A stretch of 64,000 nucleotides of DNA from Maylandia zebra (Eukaryota; Chordata; Actinopteri; Cichliformes; Cichlidae): contig NC_135176.1 of assembly GCF_041146795.1 (NCBI RefSeq), positions 20,991,286 through 21,055,285 of the forward strand, in the 5' to 3' direction. The notes beneath the pieces are model-generated. The model saw only the letters and a list, made by a program, of their open reading frames with translations. It made no database searches and was not told the DNA's origin. Below are positions 12,689-23,926 of the stretch, piece after piece. Position numbers and translations under genes: made by a program. Each line of letters begins with the position of its first letter. Position 1 is the first letter of the stretch.

Positions 12689-13794
12689 ATATTGCTCAAA
12701 AATTAAAAGAACACTTTTTAATCAGAGTATAGCATCAAGCCAAATAAACTTTGGGATATTGACCCAACTCCTCCAGGATGGCACATCAGTAGTTGCCATT
12801 GCAAGAAGATTTCCTGTGTCTTCCAGGACAATATCTAAAGCATGAAGGTAATTCCAGGAGACAGGTAATTACTCCAGGACAGCTGGACAGGGCTGTTAGA
12901 GGTTCTTAACACATCAGTAGGATCATAATCTGCTACTTTTGTGCAAAGAGGAACCAGATGAGCACTGCCAGAATCCTACAAAATGAACTCTGGCAGGCCA
13001 CTCGTGTGAGTGCCTCTGAACAAACAATCAGGGTGGCTTGAGGGCCCGGCATCCTTTAGTGGGCCTACTCTAGTGTGCTCACTGCCGGGCACTGTTAGGC
13101 GTGAATGGCATTTGGCACAGAATATCAGAACTGATAGATCGACCACTGACACCCTGTGCTTTTCAAAATGAGAGCTGGTTCACCCTAAACACATTTGATA
13201 ATGTGAAAAGGTCTGGAGAAGCCATGGAGAACATTATGGTCCCTGTCACACTGTTCAGTTTAGTGGTGGGTCAGTGATGATCTGTGGAGCCATATCCATG
13301 GAGGGATGCACTGACCTCTACAGGCTAGGCAACGACCGCCTGACTGTCATGAGGCACCGGGATGAAATCCTTGGACCCATTGTCAGACGCTACGCTGGTG
13401 CAATGGGTCCTCGTTTGCTCCTTGTACACAACAATGCCTGCCCTCATGTAGCCAGAGTATGTAGGGAGTTCCTGGAGAGTGAAACAATTGATACCACTGA
13501 CTGGCCTCCACACTCGTCTGACCTAAATCAGAAAAACACATCTGGGACATTGTGTTTCCAACCCCACCAGGTTGCACCTCATACTGTCCAGGAGCTCAGC
13601 GATGCCCTGGTCCAGATCTGGTCATCATCTGTCCCCCAGGACATCATCTGTCATCTCATTAGGAGCCCTGACATTGTCAGGCAGGCATGTGGTGCCAATA
13701 CTAACTACTCCCATAACGTCCATATCAGTAGATATATCCAGTATAATATTTCTTTCCCCATTGTGATCCTTTCCTTTAATTTTTTGAGCAGTAT
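12689..13794 (+). mobile_element. Tc1-like DNA transposon with decayed transposase
   Basis: The terminal inverted repeats are of the ATTGCTCAAAAATTAAA type, left near 12690 and reverse complement near 13770-13794, next to TA. Between them the plus strand keeps transposase fragments: MMICGAISMEG, then LLLVHNNACPHVARV (DNA.PH is the usual catalytic context, here N), then DWPPHSSDLN. The frame is broken upstream and a canonical catalytic residue is changed, so the copy looks dead. It ends about 30 bp before a rad50 exon, within the intron. Confidence 0.85.
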
Positions 13795-13825
13795 ATTAAT
13801 TTTTAATTTTATTTGTTTTCCACAG

Positions 13826-15322
13826 AACCATCATGAAATTCCACAGTATGAAGATGGATGAAATCAATAAGATCATACGAGACCTATGGCGCAGCACCTA
13901 CAGGGGTCAAGGTGTGTCTCACATTAACAAGAGAGCGCTATTATTAATTTGTGGTATTTTCAGAAATACTGTTTTTCCCCCTCCTTACTGTCATTTATCT
14001 ATTCTCTTCTCTCTCCAGATATTGAGTATGTGGAGATCAGATCTGATGTGGATGAGAATTCATCTGCTGGAGTGAGGCGGAGGGTTTACAACTACAGAGT
14101 AGTTATGGTGAAAGGAGACACAGCTCTGGATATGAGAGGACGCTGCAGCGCTGGCCAAAAGGTAAAAAAATGATTATTTTTTTTTTCGGTTTTGTGGTTA
14201 CATCGCATGAAACCTGCATGTGACATGCAGTAAAAAGGTCAAACTTCTCAGTGAATCAAACATGATGTGACCATTTTGTTGTCTTCCTCTTTAAAAATAT
14301 GATTGTGTGTGTCTAGGTACTGGCATCGCTGATAATCCGTCTAGCTCTGGCAGAGACGTTCTGTCTGAACTGTGGGATCCTAGCTCTGGATGAGCCCACA
14401 ACCAACCTGGACCGAGAGAACATCGAGTCACTGGCACATGCCCTTGTAGAGTGCGTATATACGGATTCAGTATTCTTACTGCTATACTTGTGAAAACCCT
14501 CATTAATAGGATGCAACAGCTCCTAACATTAACTGACAGCTGTCTCTTTAGCCCCAAAACCAAATCCTTTAAATAGTTTAAGTAGCAAAGTGTCAAAGTA
14601 CACACTTAGGGAATGTCTAATGTGCTCGGTCCCATTTATAAGCCGCCTCATCACATCTGGAACCTCACTTGGGCTTAAAAGCTGTCATTAAATCCAAGTT
14701 AACTTTGTACCAAAAAGGCCCCTTTGATGTAGATATGTTGCTATAGATACTGAGGAGTAGATGGGCTTCAAACCAGGAAATAAAAAGAAGTGCACAGCTG
14801 GTGATACTGAATTAAAAAGAACTGTTTAATTATTGCAGTAGTAAAAAACAGACTCCTCTGTTTTAATGTAGATTGGTGCTATCCTTCAAGCCTCATACTG
14901 TGTCCCTACACAGTGCCCACTGAAGTGTTACAGGATGTATAGGTTGTCATGCCCATTCCTCTGTAAAAGTTGAACTATTTTGGCTTTACTGGAGCAGACC
15001 GTGTAATGTATCGGACAGAGAAACCAGCATCCGACCTGTCAAAACATTAAACACAGACTTCTAGTTGTATACCTTGGCAGCCACTGTCTTCCTTGCAGTG
15101 GGATGTAACTCTTTATCTCCTGCTGTTTTCTTCAGAATCATTAAGAGTCGCTCTCGCCAGCGCAACTTCCAGCTGCTGATCATCACTCACGACGAGGACT
15201 TTGTGGAGCTGCTCGGGCGATCCAGCTACATTGAACATTTCTATCGTATCCGTAAGAACCAGGATCAGAACTCTGAAATCACAAAGTGCAGCATCCATTC
15301 CCTCTCATCCTATCTTCACTGA
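13826..15322 (+). CDS. rad50: DNA repair protein RAD50, last four exons (3' part of gene)
   Basis: RAD50 is the SMC-like ATPase of the MRE11-RAD50-NBS1 complex, which senses and tethers DNA double-strand breaks in the nucleus. Exons are 13826-13911, 14019-14161, 14317-14450 and 15136-15322 (stop TGA). All junctions are AG/GT and the phases match across each intron. The first exon encodes [19 protein letters not shown], the end of the coiled coil running into the C-terminal ATPase lobe. Next come CSAGQK (ABC signature), [12 protein letters not shown] (Walker B and D-loop) and LIITHDEDF (switch histidine). The final residues resemble the vertebrate RAD50 end apart from the extreme tail. About 182 residues are covered. 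The N-terminal part and Zn hook lie off the window to the left, and no further exon was recognised in 1-13825, implying a very large intron. An AATAAA lies 417 nt after the stop. Confidence 0.97.
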
Positions 15323-15738
15323 GCACTGAAGTGATTCGAAAAGCTGCTTTGGAAATGTAAACTAATGCTTTATCTCTTTGCTTTGATTTTATTTGGGCAA
15401 AGACCACGTTCAGGTTTGCTTTTCAGGAGGCATGAAGAAAACTCATTCGCACATCATTTGTTTAATAACTGACTATAATTTAACTGATATGCAAAGGCAT
15501 GTTTGGTTGATAGTGTTTGTTTTTGAAGTCAGTCGTCAATAACCTTATATAAACATATTATAACCGTAATTATCCTTAAGAAACTGTTAGAAGAAGTGCC
15601 AAAACAAAAGCAATAGGCTTCTGTTAACATCAGAAATATTTAAGGACAAAAAGCTTGATTCTAATCCATGAAGAATTTGCTTGTTGTGCTGGAATCCAGC
15701 GTGAGGAAAAGAGCTGTTTGGATTTGTTTTGGGGGAAA

Positions 15739-15744
15739 AATAAA
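15739..15744 (+). terminator. rad50: rad50 polyadenylation signal
   Basis: AATAAA followed by AT-rich sequence, about 0.4 kb downstream of the rad50 stop. It implies a short 3' UTR ending before the first cytokine copy. Confidence 0.5.
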
Positions 15745-16117
15745 ACTGCTAAAAACTGTCGAAACTTTTCTACATATTTATTGAAATACTGCTCTGACTA
15801 GTGACCAGCAGCCATCAGATGGCATTTTCAGCAACAGCACATGCTTTGCTTAAAAAAATAGGGGGAAATTACACATTGAAATTCATATATAGCTAAAAAA
15901 AAAAAAAAAAAACCCTAAAGAACACATAAGTCACATATCAAATTGTGATGAATGGAATATTCAACTTGAAAATCTTAGCTGGTGTACATTTGTCATTAGC
16001 TGAGAATAAAATTACAGAACATTCAGTGGAAACCAAAGTTATTAACCTATTATCACACCACAAATCAAAGGTAAGATTATTTAATTGCTGTAGATTTATT
16101 TCAGAGAAACACAGCGC

Positions 16118-16240
16118 CTTTATCTCAAAGTTGCTCATTGACCACAACTTAATCAAGAATTTTGTCACACAATTCGTACATTTTTTTTTCTTGCAATTGG
16201 CAAATGTGATAAGGCGTGGGCAAAGCAAGTATAAGTAATC
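16118..16240 (+). promoter_or_regulatory. Promoter of il4/13-like copy 1
   Basis: TATAAGTA at 16230-16237 lies 95 bp before the start codon, preceded by GGCGTGGGCAAAGCAAG, which is shared with copy 2 and, slightly changed, with the others. Upstream are ACCACA (16141-16146, RUNX-type) and TTATCT near 16120 (GATA-type). Conservation of this block across the array supports a core promoter. The named factors are inference. Confidence 0.6.
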
Positions 16241-16324
16241 TGTTATCTGCCAAGACTTCAGAACAAACTTCAAGGGCTTTTTTTGAGGACGCATCTTCTA
16301 AAGGTTTTCACTCTAAGTACAAGT

Positions 16325-17136
16325 ATGGAAATGATGATGATGATGCTTGTGCTAGTGTCTGCTGCGCTGATGAGTCCATGTGCTGCAAATCCCGTCCGGA
16401 GTCTCAACCTAGACCATATCATTGACTTGGCTGACCAATACAATAAAACTATGTATGAGGTAAGGGCTCATCTCATAAGAACGAGTGTTTTTTTGACTCT
16501 TAGCTTGAACATTTTATAACGTTTTTGGTGCCTTGACTTGTTAAAAAACTTGAAAGTGTGTTAAAATTTTAAATGTTGACAAATATTTTTTCTATTTAAT
16601 GTGGAAGAAGTTCTATGTTGAGGATGTGACACACTTGGTTAAATCTGGATGTGGGGTGAGAGGATCCTTTTCCATCTCTTTGAAACTGTGTTCCCTGTAG
16701 AGCATTCAGTTTTATTGGATTACATTTTTAAATGTCATTCATTTTAAACACGTCTGAAGTGAATATGTTCTCGCTCCTGTTGCATACAGAATAAGTTTTT
16801 CTGCAGAGTGCATGACATCCTGAAAAAGCATGACAGAACGGAGGATAAGAAGATTGTGAGAAACCTGGACGTGTTTTTTAAAGAAGGAAATGTAAGATAT
16901 CTTTTTGCCAAATGAAAATGTCCCATCTATGTTACAAATATGTAAGGATTATGTACTAATGGCATTTGCAATACAGTGAGCGAGATCATACTGAACCCAG
17001 GTGTTTTCTTATCTTTTAGGTGAACTGCACAGAAGAACTAATTAACGTGCCTCATGCAACAACCGAAAAGCCAATACCGTTTCTGCTGGAAAACCTTGCA
17101 AACTGCATTCGCCGGAGAAACTTCATGGGAATCTAA
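16325..17136 (+). CDS. il4/13: Interleukin-4/13-like cytokine, copy 1 (133 aa)
   Basis: Four exons: 16325-16459, 16608-16655, 16790-16891 and 17020-17136, all introns phase 0 with GT/AG ends. Exon 1 is 45 codons: a signal peptide (MEMMMMMLVLVSAALMSPCA, cleavage probably near CAA/NP) and helix A (LDHIIDLADQY). Exon 2 is 48 nt and ends SGCG. Exon 3 starts NKFFC, and exon 4 starts VNC and ends RRNFMGI. The mature protein has four cysteines and NKT and NCT glycosylation sequons. A 45-codon first exon and 48-nt second exon match mammalian IL4, and the position just 3' of rad50 matches the mammalian IL13-IL4 cluster. The exon 2 acceptor is a tandem AAGAAG, so a 45-nt variant is possible. The 3' UTR has several ATTTA motifs, typical of unstable cytokine mRNAs. 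It is the most divergent intact copy. Another rad50-linked four-helix cytokine (IL-5 or CSF2-like) is the alternative. Confidence 0.8.
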
Positions 17137-17689
17137 AAACAAAAATGCCTGATTAGCTTCGTGATCCGTGAACTGTCTGACATCTGGTAACGTCTTCAAA
17201 TGTTTTTCATAGTCACAGTTTGATACAGTTAAAGTACTGGATATTTATTTTCTGGTATAGTTTTCTCTTTTATGCAGTTTATTTGTTATTTAATAGCAAC
17301 TACATTCAGTGCTTTCACAGGGACGTTTTTGGTTGAGTTATTTTTAAGCTGCATAAGTAAAAATGCATCCGTCGCTGGCATTAAACTTTACAACAGTTAA
17401 GGCAGCAACTGCACATTATTGTAAACTGCATATTTATATTTTATTTAAAACAAGTTCAGTTCACATTTTGATATGTTTGGATGTTTGTTGTAGTTCTTTC
17501 ACTCCACATTGAAACAAGTGTTTACAGAACAAGAAGTCGTTTTTCTCACAAGCTGCATTTGTATGGAAATGCTTTGTACTTTATGTTAAGACAGTCAGCT
17601 TTAACAGACATTTTGATCCTGTTTTATTTTTATATTAAATTTTGATGACGCCTTACTTCTGACAAGCTGTCTCGTATTATTCAGTCCTT

Positions 17690-17890
17690 CAGTCCCTATT
17701 GTCTGAAAAGAGGACATACTTGTCAATATTTTCAGTTCAGTATCTTGACTTCTGTTATAATTACTTTGCATGATTGGTTCAATGCTACACTCCCTGTAAG
17801 CCAGCTGTCTTCTGATTGGTAGCTCCTCCTACATAGAAGGTTTAGGAGTAGCTGGTTGTACTCACAGCCACAACTGTGTACCTTAGATTC
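17690..17890 (+). repeat. Downstream flanking block of the cytokine unit, copy 1
   Basis: The text CTTCTGATTGGTAGCTCCTC, preceded by a TTTGCATGATTGG piece and followed by CTCACAGCCACAACTGTGTACC, recurs after the other copies (about 22200-22445, 25540-25780, 39300-39440 and 40780-41040). It marks the 3' side of the duplicated unit. Whether it is functional is unknown. Confidence 0.6.
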
Positions 17891-17895
17891 ATGTA

Positions 17896-18396
17896 CCGTA
17901 TTTTTCGGACTATAAGGCACACTTAAAATCCTTCAAGTTTTCTCAAAAATCATATGTAGTGTGCTTACTGACCTCAAACCAATTTTATGTGGTACAAGGC
18001 GCTTAAAAATCTGTCAAAAAATGTTTCAGTACAACTTTGGCAAGCTACGAAGCCGCACCACTTGATGGATTGTTGGAGCATTACGGCTACTGTAGTCAGG
18101 AGCCTCATGGAATAATCTGGGTCCAAAACTCCGTCCGCTTTAGGTCCCAAAGTCAGACAAATACTGCAGCATCACTGAGAGTTAAAAACTGTCTAAATGT
18201 TTTCATCTTTAATAAAATGATGAGTGTTGCTGCTTCACCAGGTGTAACAATTAAGTTTAACATCCAGGCATCCATGAAAACAGAATTTATTACATTTAAT
18301 GGAGTAGGAAATTAGCAGGACGTTAGTTCACTAGTTTCTACCTAAACATGATATAGCATGTTCTGACTGAGAGATTGGCGGTCTGAAAAAATACGG
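17896..18396. mobile_element. TA-flanked MITE (CGTATTTTTCGGACTATAAGG family)
   Basis: The left end CCGTATTTTTCGGACTATAA and the right end GTCTGAAAAAATACGG are inverted repeats flanked by TA (17894-17895 and 18397-18398). This terminal motif is a well-known animal MITE type with TA target duplication. No coding sequence. Confidence 0.65.
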
Positions 18397-19429
18397 TAAG
18401 CATATTCCTAAGAGAAACCACTCTTGTGTATATACAACTACCAGCCATTTTGTTAGGTACACCTGTTCAGCTACAGCATCATGTTGACCTTTGAATCAAA
18501 CAGACTAGCAGCAGATTCTGCTTTTGACATCTAAGAACAGGAAACTCAGGCTACAGTCCACAGAGGCTCACCAAAATGAAACAAGGAGACTGGAAATCGA
18601 TTTTTTTTTTTGTTCTGATAACATTGAGACTGTGTTGTGTGGCAGGTGTTTTGTTGCCAGACTTTTTAACGCTTGTGGGGTGGCTCTAGCGCAAGAGACA
18701 CCACAGATCATCTACTCATCTGCTGATCAGAGGATTGGTGGTTTGAGTCCTGGCTGCTTTGATCTGCATGGCAAATATGCTTATGCAAAATACTAACCTG
18801 CATCCATTGGAGCATTAATGTGTGCGATTGGTAGATGGAAAGCATTTAAGCATAGAAGAAAGTGCAGGTGTGAATGGGTGAATGAGGCATGTTGGATTAA
18901 GCACTTTGAATGTTCTGGGAGTAGAAAAGCAGAATTGGTCCATTTACCACTTCAAATCAAATCACTTGTATTGTCACATCACATGTGCAGGTACACTGGT
19001 ACAGCACATGTAAGTGAAATTCTTGTGTGCAAGCTTCACAAGCAACAGAGGTGTGCAAAATACAATGACATAAGAACAAAGCAAAATATAAGAATGAGAA
19101 TTCTAAGAACAAATATAAGAATGTCTGCGGTGTCTCTTGAGCTAGAGCCACCCCGCAAGCGTTCCCAAGTCTGGCAACAAAACACCTGCCACACAACACT
19201 GTCTGAATGTTATCAGACCAAAAAATCGATTTCCAGTCCCCTTGTTTCATTTTGGTGAGCCTCTGTGGACTGTAGACTGAGTTTCCTGTTCTTAGATGTC
19301 AAAAGCAGAATCTGCTGCTAGTCTGTTTGATTCAAAGGTCAACATGATGCTATAGCTGAACAGGTGTACCTAACAAAATGGCTGTTAGTTGCATATACAC
19401 AAGGGTGGATTCTCGTAGGAATATGCTTA
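18397..19429. repeat. Large inverted repeat, about 310-bp arms with a 0.4-kb spacer
   Basis: The left arm 18397-18706 and right arm 19125-19429 are reverse complements with only scattered mismatches by eye; both outer ends start TAAGCATATTCC. The arms contain Tc1-like relic text (TTTGTTAGGTACACCTGTTC and AGAACAGGAAACTCAGG) and are bordered outside by the CGTATTTTTC MITE end on both sides. The spacer has no recognised gene. Plus-strand open frames here are by-products of the repeat. Confidence 0.85.
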
Positions 19430-19659
19430 CTGTATTTTTCAGACCATAAGGCGCATTAAGTGAAACAGAACAGCCAGATAAGTCAAACTTTGCTCAACTC
19501 ATTCTCCTTACTTTCTCCATTTCCGTACCATTGATTCATTAATGTTGAATATGCATACCAAATATGTATATATACAAGTGTGTGTGTGTGTGTGTGTGTG
19601 TGTACATATGTATAAAATAAAATATACAATATACAAAGGTTAGCAGTGGATGCACTGCA

Positions 19660-20162
19660 TTCAGCATGATATGGTGCATTTCCATCAGGATAATGCACCA
19701 TATTACCTATAAATCTCTCCTTGGGCTGGTTCCCTCTTATTTATGTGTTTATATGTGTAAAAACCACAACCAGTACAGCCTTAATTTTCACAATATCGGT
19801 CCCAAAAATCAGAACAGAATTGGGGGAAAGGGCATTTAAATACGCTGCCCCTGCTTCCTGGAATAATCTGCAGAAGGAACTAAAATTATTAGAATTGGTT
19901 ACCTTGGGGGAGTTTAAGTCCATCTTAAAGGAACGAGGGAATAACTCTTTTACTCAGTGTGATTGTTTTTAATATCGCTCTTAATTTGATCTGTTATTGT
20001 ATATTTTTCACATGTTCGTACGGGGATATTGTATTTGTTTTAAATGTTATATACTTATGAGGTACATGCATTTTTGACTTTTGTTGCCATGATGCCAGGT
20101 CTCTCTTTTTTTAATCTCAATGAGATTTTTACGTGGATAGATAAAGGACTAATAAAAAAAAA
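19660..20162 (+). mobile_element. 3' end of a non-LTR retrotransposon (L2/CR1-like)
   Basis: A plus-strand frame (about 19721-19972) has the C-terminal signature found after reverse transcriptase in fish LINEs: VPKIRTELGERAFKYAAPAS then WNNLQKELK. It is followed by ATCTCAATGAGATTTTT and an A-rich tail at 20150-20162. It is a 5'-truncated copy. The first 40 bases are Tc1-like relic. Confidence 0.7.
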
Positions 20163-20460
20163 ATAGTGATCATAAATCACGAAGCTCAAATCATCTCAGA
20201 CTTGTTTCTTGGTAAGAAAATTAGGGCAAAACTGCAGATTACAGTTACTGTTTGACCAAACGATTGAGGAAACGGCTAAAACATCAGATGTTCATGAATT
20301 AAATAATCAAGTCGAAAAATGTTTACTGCCAAACTCTGTGTAATCTGTACAGTAGAAACGGATGAAATAGTAATCAGTCTAAACAAAAACCAGCACCTGT
20401 ATGAGGACGGGATTGAAAACCACATCAGAAATCAAACTTCAGACTAGTCAAGTCTTCTCA
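20163..20460. other. Tc1 relic tail and upstream flank of copy 2
   Basis: About 20166-20240 keeps AGCTCAAATCATCTCAGACT followed by TTTCTTGG, matching the Tc1-like relic at 29086-29150. The rest resembles the 5' flanks of other copies and holds no gene. Confidence 0.5.
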
Positions 20461-20596
20461 ACTTTATGAGAATATTTTCAAGTAACCATTGTAAATAGAT
20501 GTCTGTTGTTGTTTTCTTCTTCTCCTTTTTTGTAATGCAGCCCACCGTATAGACTCATTTCAGAGAAACTGTTCTCCTTTCTCAAGCTGCGTATTG

Positions 20597-20704
20597 ACCA
20601 CAACTTAATCATGAGTCTTATCTCTCCATCGCTGCAGACTGCATTTGGGGTTTTTTTTGTAATTGACAATTGTGGTGAAGGCGTGGGCAAAGCAAGTATA
20701 AATA
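20597..20704 (+). promoter_or_regulatory. Promoter of il4/13-like copy 2
   Basis: TATAAATA at 20697-20704, 107 bp before the ATG, behind GGCGTGGGCAAAGCAAG. Upstream are ACCACA at 20597-20602 (RUNX-type) and CTTATCT at 20617-20623 (GATA site, reverse). The block is shared with other copies. Confidence 0.6.
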
Positions 20705-20803
20705 ATCTGTTCATCAGCCAAGACCTCACAGCAACCTGCAAGCTGACAATTGAGCAGAAATACTTTAAAGGCTTTTCAGCTTTTCAGCCAACTAATAACA
20801 AGT

Positions 20804-21681
20804 ATGGAGATGATGACATTTGTGCTGGTGTCTACTGTGGCCCTGCTTATCAGTCCATGTGCTGCAAATCCCATGTACAATATGAACTTAAACAATATCA
20901 TTGACCTTGTTCAAGAATACAGTAAAACTTTGAATGAGGTAAGACCGTATCTTATACATTTAACTGCCTCTTAGCATTCATAGAGCTTTTTGTTGTTCTT
21001 GTTGTTAGTTTACTTTTATTTTTTCTGCTTTGTTCAAGTTTTTAAAACTTGATTGTGACAATTTGTCTCTCCAACGTTGCAGAGTATCTATGTGGAGGAT
21101 GTGACACACTTGGTTGAATCTGGATGTGGGGTGAGAAGACTACTTTTCATGTCTTTGAAACAGTTTGCAAGCTTTCCATTCAGGTTTCTTTTTTGAGAGA
21201 CTGCAATAAGAACAGTGATCTCTTTTTAACATTTTAATTGTGTTTATTTGTAACGCTAATACTTGTTTATGTTTCATACAGAATAATTTCATCTGCAAAG
21301 TGCACGAGATCCTGGAAAACCATGCCACAAAGCAGCAGAAATATAAAGAGAAGGAGATTGTGAGAAACTTGGAAGTGTTTATTAACGGCACAAATGTAAG
21401 ATATCTTCTCTGACATATTTCCTATATAAGGTATACATCAAATCTGTGTTACGCACCTTTAGAGACAATGTACTAAATCTACCTGTTGTGTCTTTGGTGA
21501 GACAAAGAATCTGCAAAACAATAAAACATATTGTACTGAGCTCAGCTGATTTCTTGTCATTCAGGTGAACTGCACTGAAGTACTGAAGACTGTGCCGAAG
21601 GCAAGAACTGAAAAGCCAATACCGGCTTTGCTGGAAAACCTCAAGATATGCATTCAGAAGAGAAACTTCAGTGGAAAATAA
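20804..21681 (+). CDS. il4/13: Interleukin-4/13-like cytokine, copy 2 (137 aa)
   Basis: Exons 20804-20938, 21083-21130, 21282-21395 and 21565-21681, all phase 0 with GT/AG ends. The signal peptide is MEMMTFVLVSTVALLISPCA; helix A contains LNNIIDLVQEY; exon 2 (48 nt) encodes SIYVEDVTHLVESGCG; exon 3 has NNFICKVHEILENHA and a three-to-four-residue insertion (KQQKYKEKE) relative to other copies; exon 4 runs VNCTEVLK to RNFSGK. Four mature cysteines and NGT, NCT and NFS sequons. The 3' UTR is AU-rich and AATAAA lies at 22094-22099. Predicted to be a secreted type-2 cytokine acting on IL-4/IL-13 receptor chains (family knowledge). Nothing in the frame suggests inactivation. Confidence 0.8.
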
Positions 21682-22199
21682 AAACACGCCTGGATACCTT
21701 CCAAATCTGTGGACTGTCTGCCATAATGCTTCCAAGTCATTTTCTTTGTTCTTTTTTTTTTTCTTTTTGTAATTTATCACAATTCAAGCATTGGATATTT
21801 ATTTCATTCTATAGTTTAAGACAGTATTTTTCTTCCTTTTTATGCAGTTGATGTTATTTAATAGTAGCTATATTCGGTACATTAGCAAAGACATATCTGA
21901 CTGAGCTGTGTTTAATTGCATTTGTAAAAATTTATGTGTAGCTGTCGTCAAACAGCACAACAGATCAACTTGACATGTTATTGTACAACTGCGTATTTAT
22001 TTTTTATTTAAGTTAAGGATTTTTAATATATTTGTATTACATATTTATTGCAATTGTCTCACATTGCATTGAACCAAGTGTTTACAGAACAATAATAAAT
22101 CACTTTTATCCACAAGTCCCAGTTTGTATGGAAATGCTTTGGGCTTTATAGCAAGACAATTAACTTTTACACACATTTGGCTGTTAAGATCACATTTTG

Positions 22200-22445
22200 A
22201 TGATGGCGTCATTTGTGGCTCACTATATTAGTTCTTGGCTTCTGTTAGCATAACTTTGCATGATTCATTTATACTGACCGAGCTGCAGACTCTCAGTCCA
22301 TCCACTGTCTGAAATTAGCCTTTTGCTTGAAAACTACACTCCCTAAGCTACTTTTCTCATTGGTTGCTCATCCCTAACGGAAGGTTTAACCTGCAGGTGG
22401 GTGGAGCTGCTGTACTGACTGACAGAGCTGTGTACCTGAGATAAC
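22200..22445 (+). repeat. Downstream flanking block of the cytokine unit, copy 2
   Basis: It shares ACTTTGCATGATTCATTTAT, CATCCACTGTCTGAAAT, the inverted CCAAT setting TCTCATTGGTTGC and GCAGGTGGGTGGAGCTGC with the blocks after copies 1 and 3 and at 39300 and 40780. Confidence 0.6.
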
Positions 22446-22489
22446 AATATTAAGGATACCACCACCTCTCAGTCTAACATTGTGTGTAT

Positions 22490-23410
22490 GCATATACACT
22501 TACTGGCCACTTTTGTATGTATATCTCTTCTACTGCTCATTAACAAAAATATCTAAGCAGTTAATCACATGGCGGAAAGCAAATATTTATACATGCAGCC
22601 ATGGTAATGATGCCCTGCTAAAGTTTAAACACAGCATCAGAATCAGGACCACAAGTGATTTAAGTCACTTTGAGCGTGACGAGTTTCTTGGTTCCAGATG
22701 AGTATTTCATTAACTGCTGATCTACTGGGATTTACCCACACAACAATCTAAGGTTTACAGAGAATGAACTGAAAAAGTAAAACCGAATTATCTGTGCAAA
22801 AATACTTTCATGATAGCAGAGATCAGGGGAGAATGGCCAGACTGCTTTAAGCCAGGGGTGGGCAACTCCATGCCTCGAGGGCCGGTGTCCTGCAGGTTTT
22901 AGATCTCACCCTGGGTCAACACACCTGAATCAAATGATTAGTTCATTACCAGGCCTGTGGAGAACTAAAGGACATGTTGAGGAGGTAATTTAGCCATTTG
23001 AATCAGCTATATTGGATCAAGAACACTTCTAAAATCTGCAGGACACCAGCCCTCGAGGCATGTGGTTGCCCACCCCTGCTTTAAGCTAATAGGAAGAACA
23101 CTCTAAGTCAAATAGCCAATTGTTAGATTGATCGTATGCAGAAGAGCATCTCCGAATGCACAACACATCTAGTACTGTAGCCCAATTGCACTGAACTTCG
23201 ACGCAGAAAGGGTACATCCTCAGAAGACACATAAGGTGCCACTCCTGTTTGCTAAGAATAACATAGTGAGGCTACAGTTTACAATTCTACAATAGAAACC
23301 ATTTAAATCATCGCCAAGTATGTTGAGTCTCGATTTCTGCTGCAATATTTAGATGGTAGAACCAGAATTTAGTATAACAACATTAAAGTAAGAATCCATC
23401 CAAGGGATTA
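22490..23410 (+). mobile_element. Tc1-like transposon relic in the copy 2-3 spacer
   Basis: Decayed sequence of a common fish Tc1 family: CTTACTGGCCACTTTTGTAT at the left end, then GATTTAAGTCACTTTGAGCG, CTGATCTACTGGGATTT, GCAGAAGAGCATCTCCGAA and GAGTCTCGATTTCTGCTGC. No open transposase frame survives. A hAT MITE (22853-23078) interrupts it. Parts of the same family lie in other spacers of the array. Confidence 0.8.
22853..23078. mobile_element. hAT-type MITE, 226 bp, with perfect 8-bp target duplication
   Basis: The ends CAGGGGTGGGCAACTCCA and TGGTTGCCCACCCCTG are imperfect inverted repeats flanked by CTTTAAGC at 22845-22852 and 23079-23086. The interior has GGTGTCCTGCAGGTTTTAGA and its inverse. 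This is a familiar teleost hAT MITE, younger than the Tc1 relic it interrupts. Confidence 0.9.
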
Positions 23411-23926
23411 AGGAAACATTTAATTAACGTATCAGATTGTGAATGAAATACTCAAGTCAAAAATCTTCACTACCATTCACTGTAATTTGTACAGTAGGAA
23501 ATGATGTAACAATTTTCAGTGGAAACCAAAATCATCGGCCCTTTGGCCAGATTTAAAATCGCACCGCAAATCGAAGTTAAGATTGGTTGAGTCTTCCCCC
23601 ATTTTTTTCAGCAGTATACTTCCAAGAAATCACTTTGCGTGGATCACAGTCTGTAATGAAGTTTCTTTTGAAAGTACCTTTTTTTTTTCATCTTTTCTGT
23701 AATGCAACCAAGTCTGGTTATTCTGAGAAAATAGTTTCTTTTCTGCTCATTGACCACAAACTAATCATGGATCTTATCGCCAAGGCGCTGCAGACTGCTT
23801 TTTGGTTTTTTTGTAATTGGCAAACGTAATGAAGGCGTAGACAGAGCAGGTATAAATAATCTGCTCTCAGCCAGCACTTCACAACAACTTCAAGGACTTC
23901 TGCTTTTCAGCCAACGAACAACAAGT
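23411..23926 (+). promoter_or_regulatory. Upstream region and promoter of il4/13-like copy 3
   Basis: TATAAATA at 23851-23858 is 76 bp before the ATG. ACCACA (23753-23758) and CTTATC (23773-23778) lie about 75-100 bp upstream of it. From about 23440 onward the sequence is nearly the same as the flank of copy 5 (34750-35130), pointing to recent duplication of this unit. Confidence 0.6.

Noticed and set aside
18818-19258. 146-aa plus-strand open frame and its minus-strand partner
   Set aside because: They come from the spacer and right arm of the inverted repeat; no domain, no splice context.
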